This document shows positions 37,754 to 46,488 of a DNA stretch of 64,000 nt, one piece after another. How positions within the stretch are numbered: position 1 is the first letter of the stretch; each line of letters opens with the position of its first letter. A model generated the notes under the pieces. It was given only the letters and a program-made list of their open reading frames with translations, ran no database searches and was not told the origin of the DNA. The stretch comes from Saprospiraceae bacterium. Its GTDB lineage: Bacteria; Bacteroidota; Bacteroidia; Chitinophagales; Saprospiraceae. A program made the position numbers and the translations under genes. The stretch lies in contig JABDKX010000076.1 of NCBI GenBank assembly GCA_013001975.1, positions 1 through 64,000 of the forward strand. Direction: 5' to 3'.

Positions 37754-38803
37754 TCAGTTTTCGTTTTCGTAGAATATCTTATAATATTTTCGGCCATCAT
37801 CATCGACACCTTTTTCAATCATGTTTCGATTACCATGAATATAAATGTGAAAGTTTTTATCCAACTTCAAAACCGATTTGAATATACGTGATTGATTCTT
37901 AACAGCTGCGGGACTAACGTCAAAGTTGTCGTACAATTGTACTTGGTTTTCTTCTTGGTAATCTTTTTTGTATTGCCCAAATTCCCTTTTTACTTTTTCC
38001 TCATCACCAAAAAGTGAATCCAAATAATTTGATTCATCAAAACTTTCTTCTTGCTTTAGATATGACTGAGATGCATTCAAAATATATGCTTCATCTGCTT
38101 TGTCAAGGTCATACAGAGGCTTCAGCCTGTCGTTAACGAATGCCTTGGTTGCTTGGATGTAAACTTTAGTTTTGTAATAATCATCTGATCTGCTTTCAAC
38201 ATTTAAGAAATCTTGTCTCCAATAGAGTGCTTCCCTATTTCGATTAGACTTATCCATGACACATAATTTGAAACCATCTTCTTTTTCGGTATTAAAAATA
38301 ACGCAAGCTTTATCCAACTTATTAATATTTATCCCTTTTTGGTGATCGATATTATAATGATCATTTCGTTGGGTCAGTTTTAAAAATGAATCCTTAGCTT
38401 CTGATTTAAAAATAATTATAGCTGAGACCAATTCATCATCGACAATAACATCTTCTATATAACTCATCATAAAATCACCTGATTTGATATTGGGATGTAC
38501 TGATTGATTATAAAGGTATTTTGCTATTATTTGAGACTGCGCATGCAATTGATTGGGATCGTCAAAGATTTCACTCACATATTTATACACAGGATTCATT
38601 TCAATGTCATCCTCCAAAAATGTGAAGCTGAAAAATTCTGGTTCCTTAAAGTTTTCGAAATAATAATGAAGCAGAAGATTCTTTAAATTGTCATCATTGA
38701 CTTTGACAGACGTTGGAGATATTTTAATACCTTCAGATTGGGCATGATCGCCGATGTAATGGATTGAAACTTCATCAAACTGCGCATTTTCATAATTTAT
38801 CAT
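37754..38803 (-). CDS. Nucleoid-associated protein (NdpA/YejK-like)
   Basis: 349 residues. The N-terminal IHYIGDHAQSEGIKIS, LLHYYFENFKEPEFFSF and GDFMMSYIEDVIVDDELV, then DKACVIFNTEKEDGFKLCVMDK and the C-terminal KNFHIYIHGNRNMIEKGVDDDGRKYYKIFYENE, match the 37-kDa nucleoid-associated protein family. It is a cytoplasmic DNA-bound protein of unclear task. The dehydratase gene follows 25 bp downstream. Confidence 0.82.
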   Translation of the reverse strand: MINYENAQFDEVSIHYIGDHAQSEGIKISPTSVKVNDDNLKNLLLHYYFENFKEPEFFSFTFLEDDIEMNPVYKYVSEIFDDPNQLHAQSQIIAKYLYNQSVHPNIKSGDFMMSYIEDVIVDDELVSAIIIFKSEAKDSFLKLTQRNDHYNIDHQKGININKLDKACVIFNTEKEDGFKLCVMDKSNRNREALYWRQDFLNVESRSDDYYKTKVYIQATKAFVNDRLKPLYDLDKADEAYILNASQSYLKQEESFDESNYLDSLFGDEEKVKREFGQYKKDYQEENQVQLYDNFDVSPAAVKNQSRIFKSVLKLDKNFHIYIHGNRNMIEKGVDDDGRKYYKIFYENEN

Positions 38804-38851
38804 TTCTCAAATTTAGTTTGTAAATATAACAATGATTTAAATCCAAAGAAA

Positions 38852-38880
38852 AAGCCTTGTCTATAATTCAGACAAGGCTT
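38852..38880 (-). terminator. Rho-independent terminator after the TerB-like gene
   Basis: A perfect 11-bp stem (38852-38862 with 38870-38880) with a 7-base loop is followed on the minus strand by a T-rich tract. It sits just past the stop of the minus-strand gene at 38904. Confidence 0.85.
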
Positions 38881-38903
38881 CTAATATATGTTTGAGGTAC
38901 AGA

Positions 38904-39380
38904 TTATTCCTCCTCGTCTATTGAAATTGGCTCAATCATTGGCAATTCCATCAAAAGAGATTCTTCGGTACTGATTGACATCATACCAAGAAATCCTCCT
39001 GAAGCTTTAGCTACATGCTTAGCGAAAGATTTGTATGAATGATACAACTCATATGCCACCGTGTTATCAAGACATGGCAAAATAGCATTGACTTGTTCTA
39101 GTTTTCCAGACAACATAGCTGTGGCTTCATTTTTATCTTCTGGTAAGTTTTTCATCAACCCATCTAAGGTGTCAGAGAATTCTTTTCCTACTTCTTCGTA
39201 AAATGCATTTAAAAATGAAGGATTGTTATAAGATCGAATTTTGGTCAATTTTTGAGCCCATTCTGTTTCCCTTTCATCGATTTTTCCATCTGCATTTGCA
39301 ATTATTAGGGTTATCCAAGCAATAGCATCTTTTAGTATCCCAAATTCTTGATCGTTTAATGCTTCAAAACCTTGTGTCAT
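38904..39380 (-). CDS. TerB-like helical protein
   Basis: 158 residues, soluble and helical. The segment AWITLIIANADGKIDERETEWAQ is the acidic helix-turn typical of TerB-fold proteins (metal-binding Asp/Glu). Two later cysteine and Gly-rich segments (AILPCLDN, KASGGFLGMM) have no known role. The C-terminus is Glu-rich. The function is unknown; the TerB assignment is by motif only. It is a single-gene transcript with its own strong terminator. Confidence 0.65.
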   Translation of the reverse strand: MTQGFEALNDQEFGILKDAIAWITLIIANADGKIDERETEWAQKLTKIRSYNNPSFLNAFYEEVGKEFSDTLDGLMKNLPEDKNEATAMLSGKLEQVNAILPCLDNTVAYELYHSYKSFAKHVAKASGGFLGMMSISTEESLLMELPMIEPISIDEEE

Positions 39381-39439
39381 AATTATTTAAAATAATTTAA
39401 GCCAATTTTGATATCGGCAAAGTGAATAATAATGTAAAA

Positions 39440-41719
39440 TTAATAATTTAATCTGAGTCCGATAGAGGGTATTATAGGTAGTTGATTGACACGCTCAAAT
39501 CTTACTCTGTCGAAGTAAAATATATTATCGCGATCATAAGCATTTGTTACACTTACCACGGCTTCAACATTAAGATTATCAGTCATTTCAAAAGTCTTTT
39601 GAATTGAAGCGTCTAATCTGTGATAATATGGCAACCTTCCACCATTTCTTGTATCTGAGTATATAATACCGACATTATCTGGATTTGATGTGATGTAATC
39701 GCTGCCAGGGCCTTGTTCAAGATTTAACTGATTGAAGAAGGCTTGAGTTTTAGTAAAAGGAAATCCTGAACCAAAATTCCATCTAATACTGGCTTGCCAA
39801 TCCATATTTTGACCAAAACTATATGTGGTTAAAAAATTAATATTATGTCTTCGATCATAGATGGTAGGAAATTCTTGCTCACCGTCAAATCTGTCTACAA
39901 ATCCCAACGTATAAGTTGCCCAAACATAAAACGAAGGTGTTTCAAATTTAGCTGAAAAATCGACACCATAAGCTTGTCCCTCCTCCGTAGAATAATCAGA
40001 CTGCAAGTTGCTGGTTTTATTTCTATTGACAACAATCAACTGAGGAAAGTCCTTTATATATCCTTCTACATTTAATTGTAAATGATCGGAAATATCTTGT
40101 TCAACACCCAAAATTAAATGACGAGACTTCTGTAGTTTAGAACTTACTCTTTCCCCTTCAAAATTGTTAAATTGAGATTCTGGACCGGATAGAAATCCAG
40201 TAAATAAACTGACAACATCTCTTTCATTAGATGTGCTGATAACATTCTGTGTATAAAATCCAGCTGCCGCTTTCACCCTCGTTCTTTCAGATACATTCCA
40301 CTTCAATCCCAATCGTGGCTCTAATGAAATTTCACCTAACGAAGCATAAAACTGAGTTCTTAAACCAGGCTCAAAAACCAACTTTTCCCATGACTTTCTA
40401 AACTTTAAAAAGCCTGACATTTCTGTTGTATTTTGAAATTGGTTCAATCCCAAACCAAATGGATTAACAAAATTAAACTCAGTTCGGATACTCTTTATTT
40501 CTAATCCATATTTAAGAGCGAATGAATTACCAAAGTAATTGAAATCTAATCCGAGTAAATATTCTCTGATTAAAGATGAACGAGGATCATCATCTCCTTC
40601 AATAATTGATACATCATATTTTGAATACCCTACTATCCCGTTTAACGTTAAAGAACTGGCATTAGGTAAGAGGTCAAAGGTCATACCACCACCTTCATTA
40701 CTCCAATCCACTCTTGACACAAGTGGATTATCAAATGTGTCATCAAATTTAAATCCAAAGAAATTAAATTTACTTCCGTTTTGTGTCACAAAAGACAGCT
40801 TACCGTAAGTATCTGAAAAACCAAATGGTAAACCTATAGTATCATTTACAGAAGCATATGAATAAATTTCTTTTGAAGTATTCTCAATGATCGATTGCTT
40901 CGTTGATAATACAAAAGAAATACTTCCACTATCATCTTTCAATTTAACTAGTGGTCCTTCGAATAATCCTTTCACCATAAATGGACTAGCAGATAATTGC
41001 CCCCCAAATCTCTTTTTATTGCCTTCTCGAGTAGAGATATCAATAATAGCGGAAATCCTACCGCCATATTCTGCATTAAAACCGCCTGTCAAGACATCTA
41101 CGTTTCTGATGAGCTCAGTTTCAAATGTTGAGTAAAATCCAATTGAATGAAATGGATTATATATCGTCAATCCATCTAAAAGTATTTTATTTTGAACTGG
41201 TGATCCACCTCGTATGTAAACTTGTCCTCCTTGATCTCCAGTTGATATGATCCCAGGTAAAACCTGCAAGTACTGCAAGATATCTGCATCGCCACCAGTT
41301 GATGGCAAGGCTTTAATCTGTTTTTGACTTACTCTTAATTTTGAAACACGCACCTCTGTTCTGGCTTGTTCTCTATCACCAGAAATATTTATGACCCCTA
41401 AGTTAATGCCTCCAGAAGTCATGTTTATTTTGTAGTAATTTATCTTCGGTGATTTAAATTCAACTTGCGTTGTATTGTCTTCGTATCCAATATAACTGAC
41501 TTTTAAATCATAGTTTCCTAGAGGAATTCCTGCCAGAGTAAACAGACCATTTTCATCAGTATTTGTTCCATATGTTGTGCCATCCAAAACTACATTTGCA
41601 AAAATGACAGGCTCACCTGATTTTTGATCATAAACATGCCCACGAATACTTCCTTCTTGTGAGAAAAGTGAAAAAGAAACAAAAAAGAAAAGGATAGAAA
41701 GATTAAAGATTTTACTCAT
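39440..41719 (-). CDS. TonB-dependent outer membrane receptor with N-terminal carboxypeptidase-regulatory-like domain
   Basis: 759 residues with a signal peptide (FNLSILFFFVSFSLFSQ). The first domain (GSIRGHVYDQKSGEPVIFANVVLDG to YIGYEDNT, about residues 23-100) is the CarboxypepD_reg-like domain. A plug follows with LPSTGGDADILQYLQVLPGI and VYIRGGSPVQNKILLDGLTIY. The last 500 residues form the barrel, ending IPSIGLRLNY. It imports an unknown ligand with TonB energy. No SusD-like partner is adjacent, so it is not a usual polysaccharide-utilisation pair. A -7 element lies at 41767-41774. Confidence 0.9.
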   Translation of the reverse strand: MSKIFNLSILFFFVSFSLFSQEGSIRGHVYDQKSGEPVIFANVVLDGTTYGTNTDENGLFTLAGIPLGNYDLKVSYIGYEDNTTQVEFKSPKINYYKINMTSGGINLGVINISGDREQARTEVRVSKLRVSQKQIKALPSTGGDADILQYLQVLPGIISTGDQGGQVYIRGGSPVQNKILLDGLTIYNPFHSIGFYSTFETELIRNVDVLTGGFNAEYGGRISAIIDISTREGNKKRFGGQLSASPFMVKGLFEGPLVKLKDDSGSISFVLSTKQSIIENTSKEIYSYASVNDTIGLPFGFSDTYGKLSFVTQNGSKFNFFGFKFDDTFDNPLVSRVDWSNEGGGMTFDLLPNASSLTLNGIVGYSKYDVSIIEGDDDPRSSLIREYLLGLDFNYFGNSFALKYGLEIKSIRTEFNFVNPFGLGLNQFQNTTEMSGFLKFRKSWEKLVFEPGLRTQFYASLGEISLEPRLGLKWNVSERTRVKAAAGFYTQNVISTSNERDVVSLFTGFLSGPESQFNNFEGERVSSKLQKSRHLILGVEQDISDHLQLNVEGYIKDFPQLIVVNRNKTSNLQSDYSTEEGQAYGVDFSAKFETPSFYVWATYTLGFVDRFDGEQEFPTIYDRRHNINFLTTYSFGQNMDWQASIRWNFGSGFPFTKTQAFFNQLNLEQGPGSDYITSNPDNVGIIYSDTRNGGRLPYYHRLDASIQKTFEMTDNLNVEAVVSVTNAYDRDNIFYFDRVRFERVNQLPIIPSIGLRLNY

Positions 41720-41766
41720 TGCCTCAGCTCAATTATACAATATTTAAATTCAATACGAAATTTCGC

Positions 41767-41774
41767 CAAAAGTA
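41767..41774 (-). promoter_or_regulatory. Bacteroidota -7 element before the TonB-dependent receptor gene
   Basis: On the minus strand this reads TACTTTTG, a match to TAnnTTTG, about 50 bases upstream of the receptor start. No clear -33 element is visible. Confidence 0.45.
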
Positions 41775-41903
41775 CACATAATACTTATCTAAACGATCTA
41801 ATTGAATTACTTCTTACAAGACATTTTGGAATAAATTATGAATTAAACACCAGATCTTATAGCTATTGCGTTTAATCTCAATATCAAATCTGGATATATT
41901 CAA

Positions 41904-42359
41904 TTACATATCTCTCAGAGACTCAAAAAATACGATTAAACGTTTCCTGTCTTCATCAGTCAACTTAGCCTCTTTATGCGCCCAAGTGTAGCTTTTAATG
42001 GGCATTCTCTCTTGTTCCAACACTTCAATACATTCATCAATTTTATGTCTCCTTTTCGGGGCATCATACGCTTGCCAGACAGAAAAATTTAAGTGTTGAA
42101 GTCCACCTTTAATATGGCCTTTGATCCACCAAGATATTGGTTCGATATTGGTATACCAAGGATATTTTGAACTGTGCGAATGACAGTCGACACAAGAATA
42201 TTTTAACATGGTATTGACATCCTCGGGAACTTGAACAGTTGAGAAAAAATCTAATTTTTCATCTATTGGAGGGTTGGTTTTATCGATACTAAAAACCTGC
42301 ATCACAACAAGGATTATTAATAAACCAACAAGTATATTTTTAAGATTAAGCTTTTTCAA
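41904..42359 (-). CDS. Haem-binding domain protein
   Basis: 151 residues with an N-terminal membrane anchor or signal (ILVGLLIILVVMQVFSI). The haem c attachment motif CVDCH is followed by SHSSKYPWYTNIEPISWWIKGHIKGG, which fits the Haem_bd family seen in Bacteroidota. It would sit in the periplasm, membrane-tethered, and carry electrons or sense haem. It lies 52 bp downstream of the omega-amidase gene. Confidence 0.85.
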   Translation of the reverse strand: MKKLNLKNILVGLLIILVVMQVFSIDKTNPPIDEKLDFFSTVQVPEDVNTMLKYSCVDCHSHSSKYPWYTNIEPISWWIKGHIKGGLQHLNFSVWQAYDAPKRRHKIDECIEVLEQERMPIKSYTWAHKEAKLTDEDRKRLIVFFESLRDM

Positions 42360-42411
42360 AAGTAATTTTTAAGCAAGTTAAGAAAAATTAAAAGGAGATC
42401 AAATTAGAGGT

Positions 42412-43167
42412 TTAATCTATAATATCTTTCAAGAAAGGAAGTTCATTTCTATATGCGTCTTGTTCAGATTTAATAATATCAGAGTTGATCAATCCCTCAG
42501 CACCATTTATTGACTCAAGAGTCTTCCCTGTAAAATCGTGAATAGTCGACCACCCTTGATATGTATTGTGCCAAGCATCTTCACCAATGCAATTTGATCC
42601 TATCACAAAAGATTGGTTTTCAATTGCGCGCGCTTTCAATAATGTTTTCCACGCTTCAATGCGCTTGTCTGGCCAATTTGCAGAATAGATTAACAGATCA
42701 TAGTTTGTTTTATTTCTACTCCATATAGGAAATCTAAGATCATAACAAATGTTAATCGAAATTTTCCATCCTTTATATTCAAAAATACCTTTGTTGTGTC
42801 CTTTTGTAAAATACCGATCCTCTCCAGCATATGTAAACAAATGCCTCTTATCATAAGTGGCTATAATCTCTCCATCTGCAATGGCATATGAGCGATTATA
42901 ATAATGTCCATTTTCATTTACAATTAAAGAACCAATTACCAAAGCTGATTTTTCAACACTCCATTTTTTCATGGCGTTAATACCCAAACTGGTTTTTACT
43001 TTGAACAAATGCGCTTTCATTGTAAATCCAGTTGTCCACATTTCTGGTAAGACGATAATATCAGTTTTTGAAGATTGGGCTATTAGGTGATGACAGTGCT
43101 CAACATTTAATTCTGGCTGGTGCCATGTTAGTTTTGGTTGAACGGATGTTACGGTAATTTTATCCAT
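42412..43167 (-). CDS. Carbon-nitrogen hydrolase (omega-amidase, YafV-like)
   Basis: 251 residues, nitrilase superfamily. The Glu-Lys-Cys triad is visible: Glu in IIVLPEMWTTGF, Lys in TYDKRHLFTYAGEDRYF and Cys in INICYDLRFPIWSRN. The close likeness to YafV suggests deamidation of 2-oxoglutaramate or related omega-amides in the cytoplasm. The GWxTD gene is 11 bp upstream on the same strand, so the two are co-transcribed. Confidence 0.88.
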   Translation of the reverse strand: MDKITVTSVQPKLTWHQPELNVEHCHHLIAQSSKTDIIVLPEMWTTGFTMKAHLFKVKTSLGINAMKKWSVEKSALVIGSLIVNENGHYYNRSYAIADGEIIATYDKRHLFTYAGEDRYFTKGHNKGIFEYKGWKISINICYDLRFPIWSRNKTNYDLLIYSANWPDKRIEAWKTLLKARAIENQSFVIGSNCIGEDAWHNTYQGWSTIHDFTGKTLESINGAEGLINSDIIKSEQDAYRNELPFLKDIID

Positions 43168-43178
43168 ATTATAAATGG

Positions 43179-44639
43179 CTAGTAGTCATCAAATATTTTT
43201 CTTGCATTTCTATTAAAACCATCCGGCATATTGCGAGAGTCTATAAAATTATTTGGTTGATCCTGATAGGCGTCACTATACAATTCTAATTCCCAACGAG
43301 GATTGTTTCTTTCTCCGCGACATGTTGAATGCAACAATATAAAATCATTAGTCACCAAAGATGGATTATAGAATAAGAATCGAACGTTCGTTTGTTGCGT
43401 TTCTGCCAAATAGTTGTAAATCCATATCTCATATGGTGGTGCAGTAGGCTCATCCTCAACAAAAATGACGTCATCTGGTTTCCCATATTTTAAAAAGTAA
43501 TATCCTCTGTGTGTTTCAAAACCATGACCAACATTGTTAGCATAAGTAATATCTACAGCTTTTGCAACAGTCATATATTGCTCGTATATCTTCTTCATAT
43601 TATCTGTAGAAAATGAAGACCAAAAATTATATAAGAAATAGCGCTTTGGCAAAAGGTCTTCATTTCTTATAATTTGATTGATCAAGTCACTTCTTAAATT
43701 TCCTACTCGAGGAAAAATAGCCTTCAATCCATAATTCAACTCATCGCCATCAAGCATATGAACAAAAGATGTTTCAAATGCTTTGTCTCCTTTGAAATTT
43801 TGACGATAATCTTCTACTGGATTATAAATGGCAAAATGGGCAAAATCTGAAGACACAAGCGACCTGTCTTTTTTATTAATTTCAAAATGCAATTTATAAT
43901 TACCACTCTTTAACTCGCTGACATCAAATTCAATTAACAACGGTTCGAAAGCTTTGGGTTCAATTTTTTTATAACCAGTTTTGGAATATGCTTCAAATCC
44001 TGACTTATCGAGATTTTCAACAAAATATTTTATAAAATAAGTATCATCAAAAGATAATTCAGCATCATATATTTCTGTATAAAAAATCAAAGTTTCGATA
44101 TTATGATCCAGTAAGTTGTAAGCCAAAGGTTCAAACTTAAATGATGCCTTTTGGAAAGGGAGGCTTGTTTCCAGTGTCCCGACTTCAGTTAGAAATAATA
44201 AGCTTGAATTAGATACTTTAGTCTTTGAAAAGTTTACTTCAATTTCTTTATCAAAGTTAAACGTATCCAATGGATTATTGAGATCTATGAATTGTAATTT
44301 AAGATTGTAGAGACCATCTTCAATCGCAAATCTTTTCATATCCCAATAATCAACTTGCTCTTCTAAAGATGGACTTTGAATGTTATATTTTTCCGCAACA
44401 ACAATTTGATCATCTTTTGAAATTAATACAAGGTACTCAAGGTTTGAAATGATGAGACTACTATCAACCTTCTGACTTATCCATTGTACTGATTCGGCAT
44501 TAATGCGATTATATATCTCGATGTACGGATTAGAATTGTTTTTATAAATAGAAGTTGAAACACTTACTTCAAGTGAAAATAAGTTAAGACTGAGAAATGT
44601 AAACACGATGCAAAATAGAATGCATTTTGAATTATTCAT
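43179..44639 (-). CDS. GWxTD domain-containing protein
   Basis: 486 residues with a signal peptide (CILFCIVFTFLSLNLFSLEVS). The C-terminal 170 residues carry the GWxTD-type pattern: LYNFWSSFSTDN, HRGYYFLKYGKPDDVIFVEDEP, PYEIWIYNY and FLFYNPSLVTNDFILLHS. The first 300 residues form beta-sandwich-like repeats. GWxTD proteins are found mainly in Bacteroidota and Acidobacteriota, are exported, and have no assigned activity. The first codon overlaps the preceding lipoprotein gene by 8 bp. Confidence 0.82.
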   Translation of the reverse strand: MNNSKCILFCIVFTFLSLNLFSLEVSVSTSIYKNNSNPYIEIYNRINAESVQWISQKVDSSLIISNLEYLVLISKDDQIVVAEKYNIQSPSLEEQVDYWDMKRFAIEDGLYNLKLQFIDLNNPLDTFNFDKEIEVNFSKTKVSNSSLLFLTEVGTLETSLPFQKASFKFEPLAYNLLDHNIETLIFYTEIYDAELSFDDTYFIKYFVENLDKSGFEAYSKTGYKKIEPKAFEPLLIEFDVSELKSGNYKLHFEINKKDRSLVSSDFAHFAIYNPVEDYRQNFKGDKAFETSFVHMLDGDELNYGLKAIFPRVGNLRSDLINQIIRNEDLLPKRYFLYNFWSSFSTDNMKKIYEQYMTVAKAVDITYANNVGHGFETHRGYYFLKYGKPDDVIFVEDEPTAPPYEIWIYNYLAETQQTNVRFLFYNPSLVTNDFILLHSTCRGERNNPRWELELYSDAYQDQPNNFIDSRNMPDGFNRNARKIFDDY

Positions 44640-45012
44640 TCGATTCTTTTTTTACAGAAGTAAATTTGAAATCAAAGTTTTTAATTTCTGTTTTCAAAAT
44701 CAATGTGTCTGTAGTCAAAAATCGGACAGTAAATACAGATTTCTCTGGGTTCATGACACTTATTTTTCTGCCATCGAAAGAATATGGAAAGGCCTTGGAG
44801 CCATTTAAAAAATTACAAGAAAATGTAGTATCGGTAATATAAAACTCTGAATTGGCTAAAGATTTGGCAATCCTATTATTTCTAGTTGATTCAAGAACTG
44901 TCCAATCACCAATCATATGTTCAACTATCGAAGCCTTTTTAGCTGGATCTATATCTGTTTTACATGATTGGAAGCCAAAAAACAAAACAAAAAAGCAAAA
45001 TATTATTCTCAC
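44632..45012 (-). CDS. Lipocalin-like lipoprotein (hypothetical)
   Basis: 126 residues with a lipoprotein signal (MRIIFCFFVLFFGFQSC). The mature part contains MIGDWTVLESTRNNR and strand-rich text ending FDFKFTSVKKES, which resembles the small lipocalin-like lipoproteins of Bacteroidota, but no firm family hit can be given. The stop overlaps the GWxTD start by 8 bp, so the three genes here (this one, GWxTD, omega-amidase) form one transcript. Confidence 0.68.
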   Translation of the reverse strand: MRIIFCFFVLFFGFQSCKTDIDPAKKASIVEHMIGDWTVLESTRNNRIAKSLANSEFYITDTTFSCNFLNGSKAFPYSFDGRKISVMNPEKSVFTVRFLTTDTLILKTEIKNFDFKFTSVKKESNE

Positions 45013-45108
45013 TATTTCTTATTTATATCAAGTCATAAATTTACTATAATTAAAGTTATCTTCTTATCTATGCTGACAGAATAACATTAAAAAAAAACAT
45101 AACTCATT

Positions 45109-45969
45109 ATGAAGAAGTTCGTTTTCATAACAGGTGTTTCATCTGGTATTGGACTGGATGCCACAAAAGCTTTGCTTTCAGAAGGATATGCTGTCATTGG
45201 CACAGTTCGAAGTGTTGAGGATAAGGTCCGATTAGAATCAGAATTTAAAGATGATTTTAAAGCTGTCATTTGTGACATAACAGATGACATTGGCTTAACG
45301 AAATCAATAAATCAAGTAAAAGAATATCTAGGAGATAGATCATTGTTTGGATTAATTAACAATGCAGGCATTGTCAAAGCTGGACCTTTAAATATGATTT
45401 CTGATGATGACTTCAGTTATCAAATGGAAGTTAATTTGATCGCTACTAGAAAAGTGACGAATAAGATAATTCCGATGTTGAAATCAAATAAGAATTTGAA
45501 GCCGCGAATAATATTTATAAGCTCCATTTCTGGTGTCTTTGCTGCACCATTTAATGGTCCTTATTGTATTTCTAAGCATGCACTCGAATGCATGATAGAT
45601 ATTTATCGACGAGAACTAAAATATCTGGGTATTCAAGTTATCGGCATCCAACCTGGGCCAATAAAGACGGAAATATGGCGAAAATCTCTTGGCTCCCTCA
45701 ACCAATATTTAGGTGGGCCATATGATAAGATGCTTAAGAATGCGGATCATATAATTAAAAGCACAGAAAAAGCTGCATTAGATGTAGAGGTTATCAGTCA
45801 AAAAATACTCAAAGTGATGAAAATGGAACATCCATCCCATAGGTATATGATACGCAAAGGCAAAGCTTTGTTTAAGCTGATATCGTATTACACCCCAAAG
45901 CATTGGGTAGATAAATTGATTTGGAAAAACTTGGAAAAAGAGAATCCGAAGAACTACAGACCAGTTTAA
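45109..45969 (+). CDS. SDR family oxidoreductase
   Basis: 286 residues, classical short-chain dehydrogenase. The NAD(P)-binding motif is [15 protein letters not shown], followed by [13 protein letters not shown]. Catalysis uses Ser in [17 protein letters not shown] and the YCISKHALE Tyr/Lys pair. GPIKTEIW follows as usual. The substrate is unknown; the long C-terminal tail with [11 protein letters not shown] resembles retinol dehydrogenase-like SDRs. It converges with rplS and overlaps its end by 4 bp. Confidence 0.88.
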   Translation: MKKFVFITGVSSGIGLDATKALLSEGYAVIGTVRSVEDKVRLESEFKDDFKAVICDITDDIGLTKSINQVKEYLGDRSLFGLINNAGIVKAGPLNMISDDDFSYQMEVNLIATRKVTNKIIPMLKSNKNLKPRIIFISSISGVFAAPFNGPYCISKHALECMIDIYRRELKYLGIQVIGIQPGPIKTEIWRKSLGSLNQYLGGPYDKMLKNADHIIKSTEKAALDVEVISQKILKVMKMEHPSHRYMIRKGKALFKLISYYTPKHWVDKLIWKNLEKENPKNYRPV

Positions 45970-46325
45970 GACTTTTTAGAATAAGATCTTTCCTTGATTT
46001 TGGCTTTTTTACCAACAAGCTCTCTTAAGTAGTATAGTTTTGCTCTTCTTACTTTACCTCTTTTTAAAATCTTGATTTCATCAAGAATAGGAGAAGAGAA
46101 AGGGAAGATTCTTTCTACACCTACACCATTTGACATTTTTCTAATTGTAAATGTCTTTGTAGCACCTACGCCATTTATTTGGATGACATTGCCTTTAAAA
46201 GTTTGAATTCTTTCCTTCGCACCTTCAATAATTTTATATGAAACAGCAATGTTATCACCTGGTCTAAAATCAGGTATATTTTTGTTCTCAGTTAATTGAT
46301 CGTGCACGTAATTAATCAAATCCAT
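45966..46325 (-). CDS. rplS: 50S ribosomal protein L19
   Basis: 119 residues, normal length. The family signatures are present: [55 protein letters not shown] and [24 protein letters not shown]. The protein lies at the 30S-50S interface. It appears alone rather than with the trmD/rpsP set. A -7 element sits about 35 bases upstream, so it is probably a single transcript. Confidence 0.97.
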   Translation of the reverse strand: MDLINYVHDQLTENKNIPDFRPGDNIAVSYKIIEGAKERIQTFKGNVIQINGVGATKTFTIRKMSNGVGVERIFPFSSPILDEIKILKRGKVRRAKLYYLRELVGKKAKIKERSYSKKS

Positions 46326-46359
46326 GGTCAGTATGCTTAAAAATTTTTAAATAGGAGCG

Positions 46360-46367
46360 CAAAGATA
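46360..46367 (-). promoter_or_regulatory. Bacteroidota -7 element before rplS
   Basis: Read on the minus strand this is TATCTTTG, an exact match to TAnnTTTG, followed by GCGC. The start codon is about 35 bases further on. Confidence 0.55.
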
Positions 46368-46488
46368 TATTATTTTGATAATAAATACCCGAATTACATA
46401 CATTTTTTAGAATAATTGTATGTTCTGGGTTGCCGGATCATAAAACTCTCATTTTCATAGCGTTAGGTTGTCAATGTATCTTGATATA

